A stretch of DNA of 64,000 bases. Source: an uncultured Rheinheimera sp. GTDB taxonomy: Bacteria > Pseudomonadota > Gammaproteobacteria > Enterobacterales > Alteromonadaceae. The DNA lies in the NCBI GenBank assembly GCA_943913835.1, contig CALTZU010000004.1, positions 1 through 64,000 on the forward strand, given 5' to 3'. The position numbers were made by a program, and so were the translations under genes. The notes beneath the pieces were generated by a model that worked only from the letters and a program-made list of their open reading frames with translations, did no database searches and was not told where the DNA came from. Each line of letters starts with the position of its first letter. Within the stretch, counting starts at the first letter, position 1. Shown here piece by piece: positions 51,398 to 60,061 of this stretch.

Positions 51398-53416
51398 TCA
51401 AAGTTGGGCCGCTAATTCGGCACCTTGCCTAATAGCTCTTTTTGCATCCAGTTCGGCGGCAACATCAGCTCCACCTATTAAGTGGACTTTTTGCCCTGCA
51501 TCCAGCAATTGCTGCTGTAAGCTGCGCTCAGGCTCCTGCCCTGCGCAAACGATCACATTGTCCACTGCAAGACAACGTTCTTTGCCATCTATACTGATCC
51601 AAAGGCCTGCGTCATCAACCTTAAGGTAGCTAACACCAGAGAGCATCTCTACACCCTTTTTCTTTAATGAGCTGCGATGGATCCAGCCAGTGGTTTTCCC
51701 CAAGCCTGCGCCGACTTTACTGGTTTTTCTTTGTAACAAAAATACTTTGCGTTCCGAAGGCTCGGAAGCAGCGTCAGAGAGCAAAGCGCCGCGACTTTGG
51801 TAGCCTTTGTCAATACCCCAGTCTTTTAACCAGGCTTCCGGTTGCAAAGTCAAAGAATGAGGCTCAGTTAAATATTCACATACGTCAAAACCAATACCAC
51901 CAGCCCCAATCACAGCGACATTCAGGCCAACTGGTTTGTGATGCTTCAGTACATCCAGATAACTCAACACTTTCGGGTGGTCAAATCCCGGGATATCTAA
52001 CTGACGGGCCTTGATACCACTGCATAACACTACGTGATCATAACCGCCCGCAGCCAGGCTTTCTGCCGTTTGCTCAGAATTAAGCTGGACATCAACCTTA
52101 TGCAGTTTCAGCATTTCAGCGAAATATCGTAGTGTCTGATGAAACTCTTCTTTACCCGGAATTTGTTTGGCGTAATTAAACTGACCGCCAATTTCGCCGG
52201 CACGATCAAATAAACTAATTTGATGACCACGAGATGCTGCATAAACACTAAATGCCAACCCAGCTGGACCTGCTCCAACCACCGCTATTTTTTTCTTCGA
52301 AACCGCAGTTTCAAAATTAAGCTCAGTTTCGTAACAAGCTCTTGGATTGACCAAACAACTGGCGCGTTTTTTCTGAAACACATGGTCCAAACAGGCCTGA
52401 TTACATGCGATGCAAGTGTTAATCAAATGAGCCTGGTTCGCCGCTGCTTTGTTAACAAACTCAGCATCAGCGAGGAAAGGTCGAGCCATACAGACCATAT
52501 CAGCCTGTCCTGATTGAAGAATAGTTTCAGCGACTTGCGGATCGTTAATCCTGTTTGTTGCAATCACTGGAATACTGGCATGTTTACGCACCTGCTCTGT
52601 CACCCAACTAAAAGCCGCGCGCGGCACCATGGTGCCTATGGTAGGAATTCGGGCTTCATGCCAACCTATCCCTGTATTGAGCATAGTGGCACCGGCAGCA
52701 GCTGCTGATGCGGCCAAAGCTACGACCTCATCAAAGCTATTACCGTCTTCGACCAAATCCAGCATAGACAGACGATAGATAATAATAAAATCAGGACCAC
52801 AGGTGTGGCGCACCGCTTTTAGAATTTCAAGTACAAAACGACATCGGTTCTCAAAGCTCCCACCCCATTGATCAGTGCGCTGGTTAGTGCGGGCACAAAG
52901 AAACTGGTTTAGCAGGTAGCCTTCTGACCCCATGATCTCGACACCGTCGTAACCTGCTTGTTTAGCCAATTTTGCAGAATGAGCAAAGTCTGAGATGGTA
53001 CTGCGGATTTGTCGGTCAGATAAGGCTTTAGGTTTAAAAGGCGTTATTGGTGATTGCACTGCACTGGGTGCCACACTAAAAGGATGATAGCCATAACGCC
53101 CGGCGTGCAGCAATTGAATACAAATTTTCCCGCCGTGCTGATGCACCGCCTGAGTAACCTTTTTATGCTTAGCCGCCTGCCACCACCAAGTCAATTGACT
53201 GCCAAAAGGCACAAGGTTGCCACGAAAATTCGGGCTGATACCTCCGGTAATAATTAAGCCGACGCCACCTTTAGCTCGCTCTGCGTAAAAAGCTGCTAAT
53301 TTGTCAAAGCCTTGTTTTTCTTCTTCAAGGCCAGTGTGCATAGAACCCATAATGACGCGATTTTTTAACTGAGTGAAGCCCAAATCCAATGGGGCTAATA
53401 AATGCGGATATGCCAC
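51398..53416 (-). CDS. fadH: 2,4-dienoyl-CoA reductase (NADPH)
   Basis: Reduces 2,4-dienoyl-CoA during beta-oxidation of unsaturated fatty acids. The 672-residue protein equals E. coli FadH in length and order: an FMN-binding old-yellow-enzyme barrel (YPHLLAPLDLGFTQLKNRVIMGSMHTG onward), a 4Fe-4S cluster segment (CIACNQACLDHVF, CLVNPRACYE), and a C-terminal FAD/NADPH domain with VVGAGPAGLAFSVYAA and VIGAGGIGFDVCEYL. I chose GTG 53416 because homologues begin xxYPxL; the longer frame to 53662 adds unconserved residues. A FadR-like site overlaps its ribosome site region. Confidence 0.95.
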   Translation of the reverse strand: MAYPHLLAPLDLGFTQLKNRVIMGSMHTGLEEEKQGFDKLAAFYAERAKGGVGLIITGGISPNFRGNLVPFGSQLTWWWQAAKHKKVTQAVHQHGGKICIQLLHAGRYGYHPFSVAPSAVQSPITPFKPKALSDRQIRSTISDFAHSAKLAKQAGYDGVEIMGSEGYLLNQFLCARTNQRTDQWGGSFENRCRFVLEILKAVRHTCGPDFIIIYRLSMLDLVEDGNSFDEVVALAASAAAAGATMLNTGIGWHEARIPTIGTMVPRAAFSWVTEQVRKHASIPVIATNRINDPQVAETILQSGQADMVCMARPFLADAEFVNKAAANQAHLINTCIACNQACLDHVFQKKRASCLVNPRACYETELNFETAVSKKKIAVVGAGPAGLAFSVYAASRGHQISLFDRAGEIGGQFNYAKQIPGKEEFHQTLRYFAEMLKLHKVDVQLNSEQTAESLAAGGYDHVVLCSGIKARQLDIPGFDHPKVLSYLDVLKHHKPVGLNVAVIGAGGIGFDVCEYLTEPHSLTLQPEAWLKDWGIDKGYQSRGALLSDAASEPSERKVFLLQRKTSKVGAGLGKTTGWIHRSSLKKKGVEMLSGVSYLKVDDAGLWISIDGKERCLAVDNVIVCAGQEPERSLQQQLLDAGQKVHLIGGADVAAELDAKRAIRQGAELAAQL

Positions 53417-53424
53417 AATCTTCT

Positions 53425-53441
53425 CTCTGGTCGTACCTGTT
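53425..53441. promoter_or_regulatory. FadR-like operator of fadH
   Basis: CTCTGGTCGTACCTGTT matches the FadR consensus as I recall it (AACTGGTCNGACNTGTT) at 12 of 15 defined positions and contains the TGG-N5-CC core. It lies 8 bases upstream of the fadH GTG, a position suited to repression relieved by acyl-CoA. Together with the fabA site it suggests a FadR regulon. Confidence 0.6.
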
Positions 53442-53700
53442 GAATAAGATGAATGTAGCCGTTTTGCTGCTTTATCGCAAGATATACCCAAAGTAATTAG
53501 AAGCAAGTGCGGAGGAATTTTACCAGCATGACTTGCCGATAGGTTTGCTCTTACCCCCCCTGTTTTTATATGCCAGCCTAAGCCGCAGGTCTCAATCACT
53601 TCGCCGAATATACATTTAGTTACAAATTCCACCCTGAGCTTTAGAGCTAAATTCGGTAGCATAGCTTTTCACTACTTTGCCGAAACTATAGGTACATCAT

Positions 53701-55584
53701 ATGTCTGAGAAAAAACCTGGGATCTTAAGACGCTTTTTTGGTGCTATTTGGCGCGCTATCAGTCTGGTTCGTCATATCACTTTTAATCTGATTTTTGCGA
53801 TTTTGTTTATTTTTGTACTGGTCTCAATTTTCAGTGGTGACGATAAAGTTGAGGTACCGGAAAGCGCAGCCCTGGTGTTGAATTTATCCGGTGATCTGGT
53901 GGAAGAAAAACGCTATGTTGATCCTTTGGACCAGGTACTGAACGAAAGTATGGGCTCAGAAGAAGAAGAACCTGAAATTTTAGTGACTGACCTGTTAAAA
54001 ACTATACAGGCAGCTAAAACTGATGACCGTATCAAAGCGATTGTGCTGGATCTATCTGCTTTTGGCTCTGGTTCTATGGACAAACTGACCATGGTCGGCA
54101 CGGCGTTACAGGACTTTAAAGCCGCAGGCAAAAAAGTGTTAGCCACAGGTGACTATTATAATCAAAACCACTATTTTCTGGCCTCCTATGCAGACAGTAT
54201 CAATCTGAACCCTATGGGTACGGTAATGCTTGAAGGTTTTGGCAGTTATCCTATGTATTACAAATCTGCCCTGGAAAAATTAAAAATTACGACCCATGTG
54301 TTTAAGGTTGGCACCTATAAGTCTGCGGTTGAACCTTTTATCCGCGATAACATGTCGGATGAGGCTAAAGAGGCAAATAAAGCCTGGTTAGACGAGCTGT
54401 GGGCCAGTTATAAGCAACAAGTTGCAGAGCGTCGTGGATTTGCCGTAGATAATTTTGATGAAACTATTACCGGCTTGTATCAGAAACTTCAGGCAGTTAA
54501 AGGTGACATGACACAATATGCACTGGATGCCAAATTAGTTGACAGCATCAAAAGTCGCGAGGAGTTCCGCCAGGACTTAATTGCACTAGTTGGTGAGAGC
54601 GAAAAACACAGCTTTAACCAGATCCAATTTAAAGATTATCAGGCACAGGTTCTGCTTCCTGCTCACTATGACAATCCATTAACTGAAAAAGTAGCAGTAG
54701 TAGTTGCCCGTGGCACTATCATCGATGGTTCGGCCAAAGCTGGCACTATAGGTGGTGACTCGACAGCAGCCTTGTTACGTCGCGCCCGTTTTGACGACAA
54801 GGTAAAAGCTGTTGTGCTGCGCATCGACAGCGGTGGTGGCAGTGCTTTTGCGTCAGAAATTATAGGCCAGGAAATCAAATTGTTAAAAGCAGCAGGTAAG
54901 CCAGTGATAGCCTCTATGGGTGCAGTAGCTGCATCTGGTGGCTACTGGATAGCAGCTCCCGCCAATGAGATTTGGGCATCTCCAACTACTATCACTGGCT
55001 CAATCGGTATCTTTGGTTTATTCCACACGCTTGAAAACGCGTTGCCTGTTTTAGGACTAAATATTGATGGCGTAGGTACATCAGAACTGGCTGGTTTAAG
55101 TACAGGCTTACCTTTGTTTAAAGGCCTGACCCCAGAAATGTCGGGTATTTTCCAGTTGCTGATAAATAAAGGTTATGACGACTTTATCAGCATGGTATCC
55201 GAGCATCGTGGCATGACCAAAGAAGCTGTTGATAAAGTGGCTCAAGGCCGGGTTTGGACAGGTACTAAAGCCCTGGAGTTTGGTTTGGTCGATAAGTTAG
55301 GTACCTTTGATGATGCTATAGCTGCGGCAGCAGAAAAGGCTGGATTAAAACAATACGATATCAAGGTAATGGAGCAGGAATTAACTCCAACCGAACAATT
55401 ACTGCGTGATATGTTCGCTTCAAGTACAGTCCAGGCTCTGCTACCACAAGCCAAAGATTCAGCTTTAGGTCCAATGCTGAAACACATAGTGACGCAAATG
55501 AATCAGGACTTTAAGGTACTGGAGCAATTTAACGATCCAAAAGGTATTTACTCAGTTTGTATGAGTTGCACTGCGGTGCATTAA
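53701..55584 (+). CDS. sppA: Signal peptide peptidase SppA, 67K type
   Basis: Inner-membrane serine protease that degrades cleaved signal peptides. The 627-residue long form has one N-terminal membrane anchor (about 25-45). Two tandem S49 domains follow: the first contributes the catalytic lysine (Lys 207 in VGTYKSAVEPFIRDNMSD), and the second the nucleophile serine in MGAVAASGGYWIAAPANEIWA near residue 405. SGGGSAF and TITGSIGIFG are further conserved. ATG 53701 is preceded by AGGTA. It is divergent from fadH across 284 bases and ends at a terminator. Confidence 0.95.
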   Translation: MSEKKPGILRRFFGAIWRAISLVRHITFNLIFAILFIFVLVSIFSGDDKVEVPESAALVLNLSGDLVEEKRYVDPLDQVLNESMGSEEEEPEILVTDLLKTIQAAKTDDRIKAIVLDLSAFGSGSMDKLTMVGTALQDFKAAGKKVLATGDYYNQNHYFLASYADSINLNPMGTVMLEGFGSYPMYYKSALEKLKITTHVFKVGTYKSAVEPFIRDNMSDEAKEANKAWLDELWASYKQQVAERRGFAVDNFDETITGLYQKLQAVKGDMTQYALDAKLVDSIKSREEFRQDLIALVGESEKHSFNQIQFKDYQAQVLLPAHYDNPLTEKVAVVVARGTIIDGSAKAGTIGGDSTAALLRRARFDDKVKAVVLRIDSGGGSAFASEIIGQEIKLLKAAGKPVIASMGAVAASGGYWIAAPANEIWASPTTITGSIGIFGLFHTLENALPVLGLNIDGVGTSELAGLSTGLPLFKGLTPEMSGIFQLLINKGYDDFISMVSEHRGMTKEAVDKVAQGRVWTGTKALEFGLVDKLGTFDDAIAAAAEKAGLKQYDIKVMEQELTPTEQLLRDMFASSTVQALLPQAKDSALGPMLKHIVTQMNQDFKVLEQFNDPKGIYSVCMSCTAVH

Positions 55585-55601
55585 GCCTCGACCAATAAGC
55601 G

Positions 55602-55625
55602 AAGCCGCCTGGTGCGGCTTTTTTT
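55602..55625 (+). terminator. Terminator of sppA
   Basis: Stem AAGCCGC/GCGGCTT with loop CTGGT followed by a T-run, 18 bases after the sppA stop. Confidence 0.92.
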
Positions 55626-55656
55626 ATGACTTAGCGAGACTAAATTCAGATCCGGG

Positions 55657-55695
55657 AAAAAAATAAACCCGTATAAGCTATCGCCTATACGGGTT
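55657..55695 (-). terminator. Terminator of tRNA-Ser
   Basis: Perfect ten-base stem AACCCGTATA/TATACGGGTT followed on the minus strand by TTATTTTTTT. It lies directly downstream of the tRNA gene. Confidence 0.9.
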
Positions 55696-55705
55696 CTCAG
55701 AATAA

Positions 55706-55796
55706 TGGCGGAGGGGGAGAGATTCGAACTCTCGGAAGGCTATTAACCTTCGCCGGTTTTCAAGACCGGTGCATTAAACCGCTCTGCCACCCCTCC
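55706..55796 (-). tRNA. tRNA-Ser (anticodon UGA)
   Basis: A 91-base serine tRNA with acceptor pairing GGAGGGG/CCCCTCC, discriminator G and encoded CCA. The anticodon stem is CCGGT/ACCGG around the loop CTTGAAA, so the anticodon is TGA, reading UCA codons. A long variable arm (AAGG/CCTT stem), expected for tRNA-Ser, and the T-arm GTTCGAATC are present. Confidence 0.97.
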
Positions 55797-55964
55797 GGCG
55801 CCGCGTATAATAATCAGATTGGTACAGAAAGAAAAGCATTTTTTTAAACTTTGATAAAACAACTTAAATGATTGAATTGTTTTACAAAGATAACTGCTGG
55901 CACTTTGGGAACTTCCCAAGTAAGATGCAGTCAGAAGAGTAACTATATGATGGAGAGAACAGCA

Positions 55965-56633
55965 ATGTCCTACAACCAAACCACTCAAACTGGCCAGATA
56001 GGCCATAGCGTTGAAGTCAACAAAGTATTACGCAACACCTATTTCCTGCTTGCTATGACTTTAGCATTCAGTGCTGTCACAGCTGGTATATCCATGGCAA
56101 TGAACTTCGGTTTTGGCATGGGGCTGGTGTTTTCCCTGATAGCTTTTGGCTTAATTTTTGTAGTCCAAAAGAAAGCAGATAGTGCCAGTGGCATCTTCTG
56201 GGTATTTGCCCTGACAGGATGCTTAGGTGCATCTATTGGTCCAATGCTGAACCGCTTCGCTGCAACAGCCAATGGCCCTGAGCTCATTATGCAGGCTCTT
56301 GGCTTAACAGCTGTGGTGTTTTTCTCACTATCAGCCTATGCCCTGAGTTCACGCAAAGATTTCAGCTTTATGGGTAACTTCCTGTTTGTGGGTCTGATTG
56401 TCGTTATAGTGGCTGGTCTGGCAAATCTATTCTTCCAAATCCCTGCCCTGCATCTGGCAATTAATGCCGCGGTAGTGATGATTATGTCTGGTTTAATTCT
56501 GTTCGATACAAGCCGAATCATCAACGGCGGTGAAACAAACTATATCCGGGCGACTGTCGGTTTATATCTGAACATATTCAACTTATTTACCTCTCTGTTG
56601 CAGTTATTGGGCATCATGGGAAGTGATGACTAA
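55965..56633 (+). CDS. yccA: BAX inhibitor-1-like membrane protein YccA
   Basis: A 222-residue inner-membrane protein with about seven membrane segments. It matches E. coli YccA (219 aa), a substrate and modulator of the FtsH protease: HSVEVNKVLRNTYFLLAMTLAFSAVTAG, GCLGASIGPMLNRF, LSAYALSSRKDFSFMG and HGGETNYIRATV-like NGGETNYIRATVGLYLNIFNL near the end. ATG 55965 has GGAGAG upstream; the longer frame to 55872 is not conserved. It is followed by the tus genes, and yccA is next to tusE in E. coli too. It has its own terminator. Confidence 0.93.
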   Translation: MSYNQTTQTGQIGHSVEVNKVLRNTYFLLAMTLAFSAVTAGISMAMNFGFGMGLVFSLIAFGLIFVVQKKADSASGIFWVFALTGCLGASIGPMLNRFAATANGPELIMQALGLTAVVFFSLSAYALSSRKDFSFMGNFLFVGLIVVIVAGLANLFFQIPALHLAINAAVVMIMSGLILFDTSRIINGGETNYIRATVGLYLNIFNLFTSLLQLLGIMGSDD

Positions 56634-56668
56634 TAAAGGCTTGAGATCAGCTGATGTTACAGTAAAAT

Positions 56669-56692
56669 GCCCCGCCAAATGCGGGGCTTTTT
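56669..56692 (+). terminator. Terminator of yccA
   Basis: Stem GCCCCGC/GCGGGGC with loop CAAAT and TTTTT. Confidence 0.92.
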
Positions 56693-56810
56693 CATAGCCT
56701 TTGTACCAGAAGCTGCAGCTTTGTTGACTGCGTGCTTTCTGCAACTCCAATTGCTTTGGCTATATATCCTCGGGTAAAGGGGGATTTAGAATAATGCGAA
56801 AGGTAAACAG

Positions 56811-57173
56811 ATGACCAGTTTTGCCGTTCTGATTGAAGGCCCGGTATTGCAAGGCCAAAGTTTTGTCAGTGCCTTGCGTTTTATGCGTCAGGCTATAGAG
56901 TCACACCATGTGATTGACTCAGTATTTTTATACCGTGACGCGGTAGCTGCTGCGTCGCCACTGATTGATCTGCCTTCAGACGAGCCTAACTTATCCACTA
57001 AATTACGGCAGTTTTGTCAGGCGCACCAAATCCCTTTGCTGTTTTGTATCACAGCAGCAGAAAAACGTGGCATATGCTCAGACGCTGTGCAACCAGCAGA
57101 AGGCTACATAGCAGCAGGTTTAGCCGAATTTGCTATGCGTTTGGCCCAGACTGACAAATTGGTGCAGTTTTGA
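56811..57173 (+). CDS. tusD: tRNA 2-thiolation sulfurtransferase TusD
   Basis: Sulfur-carrier subunit of the TusBCD complex, which takes persulfide sulfur from TusA and passes it to TusE for 2-thiouridine at the tRNA wobble base. The 120-residue DsrE-fold protein has the conserved cysteine in LLFCITAAEKRGI, corresponding to E. coli Cys78, and VIDSVFLYRDAVAAASPL. AAGG precedes ATG 56811. It is first of tusDCBE; its TGA shares a base with the tusC ATG. Confidence 0.93.
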   Translation: MTSFAVLIEGPVLQGQSFVSALRFMRQAIESHHVIDSVFLYRDAVAAASPLIDLPSDEPNLSTKLRQFCQAHQIPLLFCITAAEKRGICSDAVQPAEGYIAAGLAEFAMRLAQTDKLVQF

Positions 57174-57526
57174 TGAAAATAGCTGTGATAGTGACCAAAC
57201 TGCCTTTAGAAGGTATAGCGGCAAAAGAAAGTCTGGATTTAATCTTTGCCCTGTCAGCTGTCGATCATCAGGTCAGCGTCGTATTTAGTGACGATGCGGT
57301 TTACCAGCTGATACAAAGCACTAACAGCTCAGACTTGATGGTTAAAGATTTCAGGCGTAGTTTTAAACTGTTTGAACTTTACGACATAGAAAACTTATAT
57401 ATTTGTGCAGAATCTTTACGGCAACGTCAATTACAAGCCAATAGCCTTGTACTGGACTTGCAGCTCTTAGAGAGCACGGAGCTCAGTCACTTGCTCTACA
57501 ACCAGCATCATATAATTAAGGCCTGA
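57173..57526 (+). CDS. tusC: TusC subunit of sulfur-relay complex
   Basis: A 117-residue DsrF/TusC homologue forming the TusBCD hexamer with TusD and TusB. It has the DsrE-like start KIAVIVTKLPLEGIAAKESLDLIFALSA and VVFSDDAVYQLI. TusC does not itself carry the catalytic cysteine. ATG 57173 overlaps the tusD stop (TGATG); a TTG one codon upstream is less likely. Confidence 0.9.
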   Translation: MKIAVIVTKLPLEGIAAKESLDLIFALSAVDHQVSVVFSDDAVYQLIQSTNSSDLMVKDFRRSFKLFELYDIENLYICAESLRQRQLQANSLVLDLQLLESTELSHLLYNQHHIIKA

Positions 57527-57527
57527 T

Positions 57528-57779
57528 ATGAGACTATTTGATGTAAGCACCAACAGGTTATCTGATGTATTGAACCTTGCCAGTGCACAAGATAAAGTCT
57601 TGTTAAGGCAAGATGCTGTTTACTTAATGACTAGGGGCCAATTAAACCATCTACCTTGCCCTATTTATTGTCTCGCGCTGGATGCAGCAGCGCGAGGCGC
57701 AATTATCTCCGAACCTTTTACCGCACTCAATGACAGCGAATGGCTGGATTTAGTGCTGCAGGCGAAGCAACAACTCTGA
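57528..57779 (+). CDS. tusB: TusB subunit of sulfur-relay complex
   Basis: An 83-residue DsrH/TusB homologue. It follows tusC by one base, and the segments VLLRQDAVYLMTRG and PIYCLALDAAARG fit the family (a chain with charged residues near the sulfur-transfer interface). Its TGA overlaps the tusE ATG. Identity rests on size, order and weak similarity, as expected for this fast-evolving subunit. Confidence 0.88.
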   Translation: MRLFDVSTNRLSDVLNLASAQDKVLLRQDAVYLMTRGQLNHLPCPIYCLALDAAARGAIISEPFTALNDSEWLDLVLQAKQQL

Positions 57780-58114
57780 TGACTGAATTAATTTTAAACA
57801 ACCAAAGTTATCCGCTGGATAAGCATGGCTATCTGGCTGATTTAACCTTGTGGTCTCCAAAACTGGCGGAAGAGTTTGCCCGTCTTGAACAAATCACCAT
57901 GACCGAGGCGCACTGGGAAGTTGTAAATTTTGTGCGCGCTTTTTATCAGGAATACCAAACCTCACCTGCCATACGTTTACTGGTAAAAAGTATGGGCGAA
58001 AAACTAGGACCGGACAAAGGCAACAGTAAGTATCTTTTTCTATTGTTTCCAGAAGGCCCGGCTAAACAAGCTACACGAATTGCAGGCTTGCCCAAGCCTG
58101 CGAAATGCCTCTAG
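57779..58114 (+). CDS. tusE: Sulfur carrier TusE (DsrC family)
   Basis: Accepts sulfur from TusD and delivers it to MnmA for 2-thiouridine synthesis. The 111-residue DsrC-fold protein has TEAHWEVVNFVRAFYQEYQTSPAIRLLVKSM and GNSKYLFLLFPEGPAKQATRIAGLPKPAKCL, with the functional cysteine second from the C terminus as in E. coli TusE. It has no second DsrC cysteine, which marks TusE, not sulfite-reduction DsrC. ATG 57779 overlaps the tusB stop. In E. coli tusE is separate from tusBCD. Confidence 0.94.
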   Translation: MTELILNNQSYPLDKHGYLADLTLWSPKLAEEFARLEQITMTEAHWEVVNFVRAFYQEYQTSPAIRLLVKSMGEKLGPDKGNSKYLFLLFPEGPAKQATRIAGLPKPAKCL

Positions 58115-58127
58115 AGCACTACATTAA

Positions 58128-58151
58128 AAAGGGCTGTTAGTTCAGCCCTTT
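58128..58151. terminator. Bidirectional terminator of tusE and small membrane gene
   Basis: Stem AAAGGGCTG/CAGCCCTTT with loop TTAGTT. It overlaps the last codons of the minus-strand gene, and the better T-run is on the minus strand. Confidence 0.75.
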
Positions 58152-58331
58152 GTACATAGTCATACCTGCGTCTAAGCTGGTTATCACCACCACGGCAATC
58201 ACACCAATCAACACCAACCAGTAGACCCAGCGTAACATCTGCTTCACTGGGTTCTGGCGGGATTTACGCACTACTACATGACGTGGTATCGGGGTTTTAT
58301 TCGGTTTTTCTTGTTCTTTTATCAATGACAT
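58137..58331 (-). CDS. Small single-pass membrane protein
   Basis: A 64-residue protein of unknown function. The basic, proline-rich N terminus (KEQEKPNKTPIPRHVVVRKSRQNPVKQ) is followed by one membrane helix at about 36-55 and a short polar tail. ATG 58331 is chosen; a TTG four codons earlier is unlikely. It lies 57 bases downstream of serS on the same strand and could be read with it. Its 3' end forms part of a terminator hairpin. Confidence 0.6.
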   Translation of the reverse strand: MSLIKEQEKPNKTPIPRHVVVRKSRQNPVKQMLRWVYWLVLIGVIAVVVITSLDAGMTMYKGLN

Positions 58332-58388
58332 AAGTGTTACCAAATAGTCTGGAGCAGAAAAGCTGCTCCATACAACTACGCCTGTTAA

Positions 58389-59681
58389 TTAACAGCGAAT
58401 TTCGGTTTTGCCGCCCATATAAGGCTGTAATACCGCCGGAATTTGCACAGAACCATCTGCTTGCTGGTAGTTCTCCAAAATAGCGACCAGCGTACGACCT
58501 ACTGCTAAACCTGAGCCATTTAAAGTGTGCAGTAGTTCAGGCTTTTTACCTTCACCCGGACGGAATCGGGCCTGCATACGACGAGCCTGGAAGTCGCCCA
58601 TATTCGAACAGGACGAAATCTCGCGATACGTATTCTGTGCAGGCAACCAGACTTCCAGATCATAGGTTTTGGTTGAACCAAACCCCATATCACCAGTACA
58701 AAGCAACATAGTACGGTAAGGTAATCCCAATAGCTGTAGCACTTTCTCTGCATGGCCCGTTAACTCTTCCAGTGCCGCAAAAGACTGATCCGGATGAACT
58801 AACTGCACCATTTCTACTTTATCAAACTGATGCTGACGAATTAAACCACGGGTATCACGGCCATAAGAGCCGGCTTCACTGCGAAAACATGGCGTATGAG
58901 CCGCATACTTTTGTGGCAGCTCAGAAAGTTCGAAAATACAGTCGCGGGCTAAATTGGTCACTGGTACTTCAGCTGTAGGGATCAAAGACATACCCACACC
59001 TTCTTCTGTAGCAGGTTTGGTATGGAATAAATCTGCACCAAACTTTGGCAACTGACCAGTACCGTATAATGACGCCGCATTTACCAGATAGGGTACATAC
59101 AATTCGGTATAGCCATGCTGCTCAGTGTGTAAATCCAGCATAAACTGAGCTAAAGCACGATGCAAACGGGCGATTTGGCCACGCATCACGACAAAACGTG
59201 AACCGGCAATTTTCACCGCATTTTCAAAATCCAGGCCGTTGTCCAGTGCTTCACCTAAAGCCACATGATCTTTCACTTCAAAGTCAAACGACTTAGGATC
59301 GCCCCACTGGCGCACCATTACATTACCGGTTTCATCTTTACCTGTTGGCACAGATTCATGCGGCAGGTTTGGAATAGCACTGACAATGGTGTCCCACTGG
59401 GCTAATACCGCATCAAGTTTTTGTTTGGTGTCTTCCAACTGTGTACCTAATCCATCCACTTCAGCCAGTAATGGCGTAATGTCTTCACCACGGGCCTTGG
59501 CCTGACCTATGGCTTTAGATTTGGTATTACGAGAATTCTGTAAATCCTGAGTCGCCATTTGCAATTCACGACGCTGCTCTTCCAGCTGCTGCAGAGTATC
59601 CACATCCAGTTGAAAACCACGGTCTGCCAAACGTTGGGCAGTCTGAGCTAATTCGGCTCTTAAAAATTTTGCATCTAACAT
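58389..59681 (-). CDS. serS: Seryl-tRNA synthetase
   Basis: Class IIa synthetase for tRNA-Ser and selenocysteine tRNA; a tRNA-Ser gene lies 2.6 kb away. The 430-residue protein equals E. coli SerRS in length. The N-terminal antiparallel coiled coil (about 30-100) carries LDVDTLQQLEEQRRELQMATQ. The core has motif 2 (FRSEAGSYGRDTRGLIRQHQFDKVEMVQ) and motif 3 (SGLAVGRTLVAILENYQ). ATG 59681 follows the crcB stop by five bases; longer open frames upstream lie in crcB. Confidence 0.96.
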   Translation of the reverse strand: MLDAKFLRAELAQTAQRLADRGFQLDVDTLQQLEEQRRELQMATQDLQNSRNTKSKAIGQAKARGEDITPLLAEVDGLGTQLEDTKQKLDAVLAQWDTIVSAIPNLPHESVPTGKDETGNVMVRQWGDPKSFDFEVKDHVALGEALDNGLDFENAVKIAGSRFVVMRGQIARLHRALAQFMLDLHTEQHGYTELYVPYLVNAASLYGTGQLPKFGADLFHTKPATEEGVGMSLIPTAEVPVTNLARDCIFELSELPQKYAAHTPCFRSEAGSYGRDTRGLIRQHQFDKVEMVQLVHPDQSFAALEELTGHAEKVLQLLGLPYRTMLLCTGDMGFGSTKTYDLEVWLPAQNTYREISSCSNMGDFQARRMQARFRPGEGKKPELLHTLNGSGLAVGRTLVAILENYQQADGSVQIPAVLQPYMGGKTEIRC

Positions 59682-59686
59682 AGTGA

Positions 59687-60061
59687 TTACTTCATTGAGC
59701 CCAGTTTTAAACCCAACCAGGCGAGTGTTAAACAAATCAGCACGTTCAGTACAACATTCAGGCCGGCTTTCACCAATTCGCCTTGTTGCAGCAGTAAAAC
59801 AGTGTCGAGTGAAAAAGTCGAAAAGGTAGTAAAGGCACCTAAAAAACCTACGCCGATCAGAGCTTTCCACGGATTGACCGTCAGATGTTCGGCTAAAAAC
59901 AGGCCATATAGCAGGCCTAATACAAAAGACCCGAGAATATTAACCAGCAAAGTCGCAAAAGGGAATGATTTACCACAAAGATGCAGGATAAATTCGCCTA
60001 AGCCGAAACGACAACAGGCCCCTAAAGCTCCACCAATAGCTACAGCCAGATATGCGTGCAT
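59687..60061 (-). CDS. crcB: Fluoride channel CrcB/Fluc
   Basis: Dual-topology fluoride exporter of 124 residues with four membrane segments. Family motifs seen are AIGGALGACCRFGLGEF, LLVNILGSFVLGLLYG with the conserved asparagine, and VGFLGAFTTFSTFSLD, the phenylalanine-box and sodium-site region. Its ATG overlaps the rarA stop (TAATG) and serS follows five bases after its end. No fluoride riboswitch is possible here, since it is internal to an operon. Confidence 0.93.
   Translation of the reverse strand: MHAYLAVAIGGALGACCRFGLGEFILHLCGKSFPFATLLVNILGSFVLGLLYGLFLAEHLTVNPWKALIGVGFLGAFTTFSTFSLDTVLLLQQGELVKAGLNVVLNVLICLTLAWLGLKLGSMK

Noticed and set aside
55706..55796. tRNA-Ser as an integration site for a genomic island
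   Set aside because: The flanking genes (sppA, yccA) are core, there is no integrase, and no repeat of the tRNA 3' end is visible nearby.
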